Shown piece after piece: positions 12,648 to 17,812 of a stretch of DNA of 21,946 bases. Position 1 is the first letter of the stretch. Every line of letters begins with the position of its first letter. The stretch covers positions 1 through 21,946 of the forward strand of contig MFUU01000017.1 of NCBI GenBank assembly GCA_001785805.1. The letters run 5' to 3'. This stretch comes from Candidatus Nomurabacteria bacterium RIFCSPLOWO2_01_FULL_39_17 (GTDB lineage Bacteria > Patescibacteriota > Minisyncoccia > Phycocordibacterales > UBA9973). The notes below the pieces were generated by a model. The model had not been told where the DNA came from, did no database searches, and saw nothing but the letters and a program-made list of their open reading frames with translations. The translations under genes were made by a program, and so were the position numbers.

Positions 12648-14345
12648 ATGGCTCCATTTGACGAAGAAAAGCAAAATAAACAATTAGACGACCTGCATAA
12701 AACAGAAGAAGAGCAGTTGATTGCATTCTTGGCGGAATCAAAATACGGGCTTCCTTATGTTGATCTGTCTCGCTTAGGTATTGACAACGAAGCGTTAAGA
12801 TCCATACCGGAAAAAGAGGCGCGGGAAGAAAAAGTGGCGCCGTTCAAGCTTAACGGAAAAAATATTTTTATAGCTGTCCGTTCTCCTTCAGACGAACTTT
12901 TGGGTAAATTAAAAGAAACAATGGAAAGAAAAAGCTTGATACCCTCTTTTTATATGGCTTCGCTGGCCAGCTTAAATAAGGTCTGGGACAGATATCAAGA
13001 ACTTTCTATGGCGGAAAGCTCACAAGTGGGCGGTATAGATATTTCTGGAGAAGTTCTAAGAGAAACTGCCAAAAACATAAACAAGATGCAAGACATTGAA
13101 AAAGCTCTTACCGAAGCAATGGAAGAAAATAAAACGCATAAGATTTCCCGTATGCTTGAAATAATTTTGGCCGGCGCAATCGCTGTTAAAGCTTCTGATG
13201 TGCATATTGAGCCTGAAAAAGAAAGAGGGAAGTTAAGATTGCGTTTGGATGGCATATTGCATGACGTGACTTTTTTCCCCTTTGAGATTTACTACATGTT
13301 CAACACTCGCATAAAATTACTCTCCGGGATGAAATTAACCTCAAAAATAACTCAGGACGGGCGTTTCAGCATCATGGAAGATAAAGAGGAAATAAACATT
13401 CGTACTTCGCTTATTCCTGGATCTTACGGCGAATCGATAGTAATGAGAATCCTCGACCCAAAGTCTATCCAGATAGCTTTTGAGGATTTGGGTATTGAGC
13501 CTTACCTGTTCAACATTATGCAAGAAGAAATAGCAAAACCTAATGGTCTGATTCTGGTCACGGGTCCTACCGGTTCAGGAAAAACAACTACACTATATGC
13601 ATTTTTAAGAAAGATATATTCTCCCGATATCAAAATAATTACCATAGAAGATCCAGTAGAATACCATTTAACTGGAGTAACCCAAACCCAGGTTAGCGCT
13701 AAAAGAAAATACACCTTCTCCGAGGGGTTGCGCTCGGTATTGCGTCAAGACCCGGATGTAATAATGGTCGGAGAAATTCGCGATGCGGAAACTGCGCAGA
13801 TTGCCGTGCAATCGGCGCTCACCGGTCATATGGTTTTCTCGACGCTACACACCAACAATGCCGCCGGCGTTATTCCCCGCTTAATTGATTTCAAAGTAAA
13901 CCCAAAAATAATGGTTTCAGCATTGTCGCTTTCCATAGCCCAGCGTTTGGTGCGCAAACTTTGCACTTTTTGTAGAGCCGAAAAGGACCCAACCAAGGAA
14001 GAAACAGAAACAATAAAATCAATTATGAAAGGAATGAAAGAAGAAGGAAAAGATTTTTCAAAATATAATATAAAAACGGATGTACATTTCAAGCTTTATT
14101 CTGCCGTGGGTTGTGAAAAGTGTAACAACACCGGTTATAAGGGAAGAATCGGAATATTTGAAGCGATAAAAACCGACGAGGCCATAGAAAAAATAATTCC
14201 AGAGAACCCTAGCGAGCGTGAGGTTAAGAAAATAGCTAGCACTCAAGGCATACTCTCAATGCGACAAGACGGGGTAATAAAGTTGTTGAGTGGAATTACT
14301 TCTTTTAAGGAAGTGGAAGGTGTAGTTGACTTGAGAGAAGAATAG
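12648..14345 (+). CDS. pilB: Type IV pilus assembly / type II secretion ATPase (PilB/GspE)
   Basis: A 565-aa hexameric motor ATPase. There is an N-terminal GspE/PilB regulatory domain (about 20-130) and then a two-part motor: N2 domain with SDVHIEPE (183-190) and LRLRLDG (196-202), Walker A GPTGSGKT (306-313), Asp box ITIEDPVEYH (331-340), Walker B region RQDPDVIMVGEIRDAETAQI (366-385), His box TGHMVFSTLHTN (392-403), and a zinc site from Cys439, Cys442 (CTFC), Cys489 and Cys492 (CEKC). It powers pilus polymerisation or pseudopilus assembly at the cytoplasmic membrane, a function kept by most CPR bacteria for attachment and DNA uptake. I chose the ATG at 12648: an in-frame GTG at 12627 lies within the palindrome and upstream of the predicted transcription start. 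No other pilus gene is in the window. Confidence 0.94.
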   Translation: MAPFDEEKQNKQLDDLHKTEEEQLIAFLAESKYGLPYVDLSRLGIDNEALRSIPEKEAREEKVAPFKLNGKNIFIAVRSPSDELLGKLKETMERKSLIPSFYMASLASLNKVWDRYQELSMAESSQVGGIDISGEVLRETAKNINKMQDIEKALTEAMEENKTHKISRMLEIILAGAIAVKASDVHIEPEKERGKLRLRLDGILHDVTFFPFEIYYMFNTRIKLLSGMKLTSKITQDGRFSIMEDKEEINIRTSLIPGSYGESIVMRILDPKSIQIAFEDLGIEPYLFNIMQEEIAKPNGLILVTGPTGSGKTTTLYAFLRKIYSPDIKIITIEDPVEYHLTGVTQTQVSAKRKYTFSEGLRSVLRQDPDVIMVGEIRDAETAQIAVQSALTGHMVFSTLHTNNAAGVIPRLIDFKVNPKIMVSALSLSIAQRLVRKLCTFCRAEKDPTKEETETIKSIMKGMKEEGKDFSKYNIKTDVHFKLYSAVGCEKCNNTGYKGRIGIFEAIKTDEAIEKIIPENPSEREVKKIASTQGILSMRQDGVIKLLSGITSFKEVEGVVDLREE

Positions 14346-14349
14346 AAAA

Positions 14350-14505
14350 CAAAAAAGCATTAATCTCCAAACAATCCTTTCGAAGCTAGGCCTCAAAAGT
14401 AACAAACTATTATGGGATAGCCCCAGCGAACTAGTTAAAGTGCCAGAACGTCCTATGCAAATTCGTATAACCGATGGCTGATTGCTTAGAGATTAATGCC
14501 TTCTT
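14350..14505 (-). ncRNA. Candidate structured small RNA with a 26-bp terminal stem
   Basis: On the - strand the 5' end (about 14505-14480) pairs with the 3' end (about 14376-14351) in a continuous stem of about 26 bp. The core arms GCATTAATCTC (14357-14367) and GAGATTAATGC (14489-14499) are perfect, and the further positions that mismatch in + strand RNA become G-U wobbles in - strand RNA, showing which strand is the RNA. The 3' arm runs into TTTTTTGTTTT, a terminator-like tail. The interior can form a short AGCC-AUC-GGUU hairpin, CGAA/UUCG and UAGG/CCUA helices, and an apical UGGG-GCUAU-CCCA hairpin. Length about 156 nt. There is no ORF in the stretch. Size and long closing stem suggest 6S RNA as one possibility, but I cannot match a known consensus; SRP RNA and tmRNA hallmarks are missing. 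Confidence 0.5.
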
Positions 14506-14534
14506 TAAAAAGAACACCAAACCTTCGAGACTCT

Positions 14535-14540
14535 ATTGTA
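14535..14540 (-). promoter_or_regulatory. Possible -10 for the candidate small RNA
   Basis: TACAAT on the - strand (14540-14535) would start transcription near 14528, about 23 nt before the 5' arm of the RNA. No TG extension and no clear -35, so this is weak. Confidence 0.25.
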
Positions 14541-14547
14541 CTATGAT

Positions 14548-14557
14548 GGAACATTCC
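14548..14557. promoter_or_regulatory. Small palindrome GGAACATTCC upstream of ruvB
   Basis: GGAA-CA-TTCC, 9 bp before a consensus -10. It could be an operator half-site pair; short enough to be chance. Confidence 0.2.
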
Positions 14558-14562
14558 GTAAA

Positions 14563-14593
14563 TGCTATAATGTGGACTATATAGTGGATAGTC
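14563..14593 (+). promoter_or_regulatory. Consensus extended -10 with downstream dyads, upstream of ruvB
   Basis: TGCTATAAT at 14563-14571 is a perfect extended -10. No ATG lies at leaderless distance; it would give ruvB a leader of about 62 nt. Around the expected start are the palindrome ACTATATAGT (14576-14585) and the pair GACTAT (14575-14580)/ATAGTC (14588-14593), which could be an operator or a 5' hairpin. Confidence 0.45.
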
Positions 14594-14626
14594 TGTTGAT
14601 AAAATATCAATATTAGAAGTATAGCA

Positions 14627-14632
14627 TATTAT
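14627..14632 (+). promoter_or_regulatory. Proximal -10 of ruvB (leaderless geometry)
   Basis: TATTAT at 14627-14632, 7 nt before the ruvB ATG at 14640. No TG extension. It may act with the upstream consensus promoter. Confidence 0.35.
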
Positions 14633-14639
14633 TAAGTCA

Positions 14640-15707
14640 ATGTCAAGTAAAAAAGTAAAAAACTCAGATAAGTCAACGGCAGAAAAAACCACTAATAATG
14701 GGGACTCTTTTTTAGATCAAACCCTACGGCCCACTAAATGGGAAGAATATATCGGCCAAAAACACATAAAAGACAACGTAAAAATACTCTTGCGCGCGGC
14801 AGAAGAAAGAGGGCATATTCCGGAGCATATTTTATTTTATGGTCCGCCGGGACTGGGAAAAACTACTTTGGCTCATTTAATTGCGAAGGAAACCGGTAAA
14901 CAAATAAAAATAACTTCAGGTCCTGCGATTGAAAAAGTCGGCGATTTGGCATCGGTGCTGACAAATCTCTCTCCGGGAGACATACTTTTTATAGACGAGA
15001 TTCATAGGCTGAATAAAATGGTTGAGGAAATCCTCTACCCCGCCATGGAGTCCGGTGTTTTAGACATAATTATCGGCAAGGGTCCGTCAGCTAGAACTAT
15101 TCAATTAGATCTCCCTCCTTTTACCTTGATTGCCGCTACCACTCGCGTGGCGCTTGTGTCTTCTCCACTTCGTTCGCGTTTTTCTGGCGGAGTTTTTAGA
15201 TTGGAATTTTATTCAAATGAAGAAATTGCGGAAATAGTCAAAAGGTCCAGTAAATTGCTTAAGGTGAAATTGGAAAATGAAGCACTCAAAGAAATTGCGC
15301 AGAGAAGCCGTTTTACTCCCCGCACGGCAAATTATTTTCTAAAACGCTGTCGCGATTATGCCCAAGTGCATAAAAAAACTTTAGATCAAGAAACAGTAAA
15401 GGGCGCGCTGGACATGCTTTCGGTTGACGGGATGGGGCTTAACAGTGGAGATAGAAGATTTCTGGAAACTTTGATAGAAAAATTTAACGGCAGGGCAGTG
15501 GGATTAAAAACTATCAGCGCGGCTCTTTCCGAAGAAGAAACTACCATCGAAGAAGTGGTAGAACCATATTTGATACAGCTGGGACTCTTGGAGCGTACTG
15601 CTCGCGGTCGCGTAGCTACTAAAAAAGCGTACGAGCATCTAGGTTTTAGCGATAAAATAAAAAAACCTGCCTCGTCGAGTCAAGGCGGGCAAAATAATCT
15701 TTTATGA
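14640..15707 (+). CDS. ruvB: Holliday junction branch-migration helicase RuvB
   Basis: A 355-aa AAA+ motor. After a charged, Ser/Lys-rich extension of about 25 residues come LRPTKWEEYIGQ (29-40), Walker A GPPGLGKT (68-75), the ITSGPAIEK segment (91-99), Walker B ILFIDEIHRL (115-124), sensor 1 IAATTR (about 167-172) and the arginine-finger region SPLRSRF (about 178-184). A winged-helix DNA-binding domain fills the C-terminal third (DGMGLNSGDRRFL onward; LERTARGRVATKKAYEHLG near the end). It is essentially full length. It pumps DNA through the RuvA-held junction. The TGA overlaps the ruvC ATG (ATGA at 15704-15707), so ruvB and ruvC are coupled, while ruvA is about 10 kb away. Confidence 0.97.
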   Translation: MSSKKVKNSDKSTAEKTTNNGDSFLDQTLRPTKWEEYIGQKHIKDNVKILLRAAEERGHIPEHILFYGPPGLGKTTLAHLIAKETGKQIKITSGPAIEKVGDLASVLTNLSPGDILFIDEIHRLNKMVEEILYPAMESGVLDIIIGKGPSARTIQLDLPPFTLIAATTRVALVSSPLRSRFSGGVFRLEFYSNEEIAEIVKRSSKLLKVKLENEALKEIAQRSRFTPRTANYFLKRCRDYAQVHKKTLDQETVKGALDMLSVDGMGLNSGDRRFLETLIEKFNGRAVGLKTISAALSEEETTIEEVVEPYLIQLGLLERTARGRVATKKAYEHLGFSDKIKKPASSSQGGQNNLL

Positions 15708-16186
15708 TAATTTTGGGGATTGACCCGGGTTTTGAGCGATTGGGTATCGCAATCTTAGAGAAAAATAAAAGCGAAAAAAAAGAAAAAATAATATTTTCTG
15801 AATGTTTCAAAACTTCTAGCAAGCTTGATTTCTCCGAGAGGTTGCATTTAATAGGAGGAAGGGTAAAAAAAATAATAAAAAAGTATAGGCCAGAAATTCT
15901 TGCTATTGAAACTCTGTTTTTAAACACCAATCAAAAAACAGTAATGCATGTGGCGGAAGTACGGGGAGCAATCATATATGAAGCGATGAATTTCGGATTA
16001 AAGGTTTTTGAAGCCTCGCCCCCTCAAATCAAGATAGCCACTACTGGGTACGGACGGGCCAACAAAGAACAAATGATGAAAATGGTAAAAATATTACTTG
16101 CAATAAACAATTCTACAAAATCAGATGACGAATTGGACGCTGTGGCTATTGCGTTAACCGCCTTTGCCCATACAAGGATTTTATAA
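15704..16186 (+). CDS. ruvC: Crossover junction endodeoxyribonuclease RuvC
   Basis: A 160-aa Holliday junction resolvase with RNase H-like fold. The catalytic acids are in place: Asp7 in LGIDPGFERLG, Glu69 in LAIETLF, and Asp142 and Asp145 in DDELDAVAIALT. The central MHVAEVRGAI and Q109-containing SPPQIKIATTGYGRANKEQM are the conserved DNA-contact segments. It cuts junctions after branch migration by RuvAB. A KNKSEKKEK insertion at about 20-28 gives a lysine-rich loop between the first two strands. It starts within the ruvB stop codon. Nine bases after its stop begins a DnaA-box/hairpin element. Confidence 0.96.
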   Translation: MIILGIDPGFERLGIAILEKNKSEKKEKIIFSECFKTSSKLDFSERLHLIGGRVKKIIKKYRPEILAIETLFLNTNQKTVMHVAEVRGAIIYEAMNFGLKVFEASPPQIKIATTGYGRANKEQMMKMVKILLAINNSTKSDDELDAVAIALTAFAHTRIL

Positions 16187-16194
16187 GCCAGAAG

Positions 16195-16203
16195 TTATCC
16201 ACA
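16195..16203 (+). promoter_or_regulatory. DnaA box 1 (TTATCCACA)
   Basis: An exact match to the high-affinity DnaA box TTATCCACA, 9 nt after the ruvC stop, directly followed by an inverted repeat. Confidence 0.55.
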
Positions 16204-16233
16204 CCCCTCACATGCAGTAAGCATGTGAGGGGT
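16203..16233. repeat. Perfect 13-bp inverted repeat between two DnaA boxes
   Basis: ACCCCTCACATGC (16203-16215) and GCATGTGAGGGGT (16221-16233) with loop AGTAA. The end bases are shared with the flanking DnaA boxes. As RNA it would form a strong hairpin after ruvC, but no U-tract follows, so it is not a standard terminator. Confidence 0.7.
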
Positions 16234-16241
16234 TATCCACA
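16233..16241 (+). promoter_or_regulatory. DnaA box 2 (TTATCCACA)
   Basis: A second exact TTATCCACA, same orientation, 38 bp from the first. Both are followed by CC, giving an 11-nt direct repeat. Confidence 0.55.
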
Positions 16242-16272
16242 CCTCAATTCAAGTCGCTATTGCCAAGCTCTG

Positions 16273-16293
16273 CCTATTTTGATACAAAATAGG
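16273..16293. repeat. Short hairpin CCTATTTTG-ATA-CAAAATAGG
   Basis: Perfect 9-bp arms around a 3-nt loop in the non-coding stretch after ruvC. No T-run follows. Could contribute to 3' end formation of the ruvBC mRNA. Confidence 0.4.
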
Positions 16294-16336
16294 AAATTAA
16301 GTAAGAAAGTTTATTAAATCTTTTATTAATTGGTCG

Positions 16337-16353
16337 TTTAGAAAATTTCTAAA
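16337..16353. promoter_or_regulatory. Palindrome TTTAGAAA-A-TTTCTAAA before the acidic ORF
   Basis: Perfect 8-bp arms around one base, ending 11 bp before the ATG at 16365. A TAAAAT hexamer (16356-16361) follows directly. Operator-like, but AT-rich enough to arise by chance. Confidence 0.3.
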
Positions 16354-16364
16354 AGTAAAATTGT

Positions 16365-16511
16365 ATGAGCTACGACGATGAAGAATTAGAAGAAAGGGGT
16401 TTCAAGATGAATCTGGATAGTGATGAGGAGGTTGCGGATGATGAGCTGACGGAACCTTTGGAAGAAACTGATTTTGGTTTAGATGAAGAAGATCCGGATC
16501 ATGACCACTAA
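16365..16511 (+). CDS. Very acidic small protein, 48 aa, unknown function
   Basis: ATG at 16365, TAA at 16509-16511. The product begins MSYDDEELEERGFK, contains NLDSDEEVADDELTEPLEE in the middle and ends FGLDEEDPDHDH. Nearly half of the residues are Asp or Glu, with no hydrophobic core, no Cys, and a His-containing C-terminus, so it is probably disordered. Support for a real gene: the reading frame ends at a strong intrinsic terminator beginning on the stop codon itself, and a palindrome precedes the start. I do not recognise a characterised family. Possible roles are a metal-binding or nucleic-acid-mimic peptide; none can be shown from sequence. Met15 is an alternative start. Confidence 0.6.
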   Translation: MSYDDEELEERGFKMNLDSDEEVADDELTEPLEETDFGLDEEDPDHDH

Positions 16512-16540
16512 AAAACACCCCGCAAGGGGTGTTTTTTTTT
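16511..16540. terminator. Bidirectional intrinsic terminator
   Basis: Stem AAAAACACCCC/GGGGTGTTTTT around a GCAA (GNRA) tetraloop at 16522-16525, followed by a T-run to 16540. It works for the acidic ORF on the + strand. The A-run on its left side supplies the U-tract for the convergent tyrS transcript. The clearest terminator in the window. Confidence 0.9.
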
Positions 16541-16550
16541 AATTTTTAAA

Positions 16551-17735
16551 TTATTTTATTCTTATAAATCCATGTTTACCAATTTTGTAAACGTGCCCAG
16601 ATACAAATTCATCTTTCAGGATTATCTTCTTGTTGTTTATTAAATCAGTAACTGCTCCATCACCTAGCAACCGCCTAGCCGCTGAAGTTGTTTTTACAAC
16701 ACCACTCGCAATAATTATATCTATGGGTCTGCCTTTTAATATAATCTCTTTTATGTCTTGTGGGATTTCTCCTTTTTGAAAAGTGTTGGTAAAACTTTTT
16801 TCTGCTTCTTTGGCTTCTTTTTCTCCATGAAGAGTCGTAACTAAAATAAACGCGATGCGTTTTTTTAAGTTCATCGCATTTTTTTTGAGATTAAAATTCC
16901 TTATTTCTTCATCTGGAACATCTGTAAGTAATGTAAACATTGGAATTATTGCATCATCTCCTAGAGCCATAATTTTACCAAACAAGTCGTTCGGCTCATC
17001 GGTTAGACCGATTACATTGTCCTCACTTTTACCAATTTTTATTCCTTTGGAGTCAGATAAAAGGGGTGTAGTCATAACAAATTTTTCTTTACCCTTCATG
17101 GCTTTCATGAGCGCGCGCCCAGCGAGCATGTTAAATGTTTGATCACTTCCCCCTAACTCTAAATTTACATCCATTGCTACGGAATCATAGGCTTGAAGAA
17201 GTGGATATAAAAATTCACGCAGATTGATAGAAACTCCCTCTTTCAGGCGTTCTTGAAACATATCCCTCTCAATCAACTGCTGAACAGAGAAGTGCTGTGC
17301 GATATTTAAAATCTCCGTTTTAGTTAATTTATTTAACCAATCTCCGTTGTACATTACTTTTATTGGATTGTTCCCATGAAAATGAACTATTTTTTTTGCC
17401 TGAGTAAGGTAATCTTTGGCATTGGCACGCAATTCTTCACTCGTAAAAAATTTTTCCCGTGTCTTTTTTTTTCCAGTAGGATCTCCGGCCTCTCCTGTTC
17501 CATCGCCAATCAGAAAAATAACTTCGTGCCCTAAATCTTGCCATTGTCGATGTTTGCGCAAACCAACCATATGCCCAATGTGTAGTTTATTGCTTGTAGG
17601 ATCAAACCCTTGATATAATTTAAGTTTCTTGCCAGAAAGTAGAATCTGTTTTAGTGATTCTTTAGAGGGATAAATTTTATCTACTCCGCGAGTAAGTAAT
17701 TCATCTATTTTCTTTTCATCAGTTATTACCTTCAT
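16551..17735 (-). CDS. tyrS: Tyrosyl-tRNA synthetase
   Basis: A 394-aa class I synthetase. The HIGH motif is HIGH at 52-55 (YQGFDPTSNKLHIGHMVGLR), the KMSKS-equivalent is KIGKS at 233-237, and LELGGSDQTFN (192-202) is the conserved TyrRS segment near the tyrosine and adenylate pocket. The C-terminus (about 330-394, SAARRLLGDGAVTDLINNKK onward) is an S4-type tRNA-binding domain. It charges tRNA-Tyr in the cytoplasm. The start is supported by a consensus extended -10 7 nt upstream. It is divergent from the PBP gene and ends against the bidirectional terminator. No T-box leader exists, as there is no room for one. Confidence 0.96.
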   Translation of the reverse strand: MKVITDEKKIDELLTRGVDKIYPSKESLKQILLSGKKLKLYQGFDPTSNKLHIGHMVGLRKHRQWQDLGHEVIFLIGDGTGEAGDPTGKKKTREKFFTSEELRANAKDYLTQAKKIVHFHGNNPIKVMYNGDWLNKLTKTEILNIAQHFSVQQLIERDMFQERLKEGVSINLREFLYPLLQAYDSVAMDVNLELGGSDQTFNMLAGRALMKAMKGKEKFVMTTPLLSDSKGIKIGKSEDNVIGLTDEPNDLFGKIMALGDDAIIPMFTLLTDVPDEEIRNFNLKKNAMNLKKRIAFILVTTLHGEKEAKEAEKSFTNTFQKGEIPQDIKEIILKGRPIDIIIASGVVKTTSAARRLLGDGAVTDLINNKKIILKDEFVSGHVYKIGKHGFIRIK

Positions 17736-17742
17736 AGCTCGG

Positions 17743-17751
17743 ATTATAGCA
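17743..17751 (-). promoter_or_regulatory. Extended -10 of tyrS (leaderless geometry)
   Basis: On the - strand TGCTATAAT (TG 17751-17750, hexamer 17748-17743), consensus, then 7 nt to the ATG at 17735. Confidence 0.65.
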
Positions 17752-17783
17752 CCCCGAACGAGATTTGAAAATCTCTTACGGGG
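17752..17783. promoter_or_regulatory. Imperfect 14-bp dyad between divergent tyrS and PBP promoters
   Basis: CCCCG (17752-17756) pairs with CGGGG (17779-17783) and GAGATT (17760-17765) with AATCTC (17770-17775), separated by 3-nt internal mismatched stretches and a TGAA loop. It occupies the space between the tyrS and PBP -10 elements, where both -35 regions would lie. Operator-like. Confidence 0.45.
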
Positions 17784-17795
17784 CAGGTATTTTTT

Positions 17796-17804
17796 TGTTA
17801 TGAT
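17796..17804 (+). promoter_or_regulatory. Extended -10 of the PBP gene (leaderless geometry)
   Basis: TGTTATGAT (TG 17796-17797, hexamer 17799-17804), then 8 nt to the ATG at 17813. GAGG sits only 2 nt before the ATG, too close for a normal Shine-Dalgarno. Confidence 0.5.
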
Positions 17805-17812
17805 TAGAGGTA

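Noticed and set aside
14350..14505. SRP RNA or tmRNA identity for the candidate RNA
   Set aside because: The SRP apical GGAAG...GCA-type motif and the tmRNA tRNA-like ends and tag frame are not present.
16203..16233. Hairpin after ruvC as an intrinsic terminator
   Set aside because: Strong stem but no T-run after it; the flanking exact DnaA boxes suggest another role.
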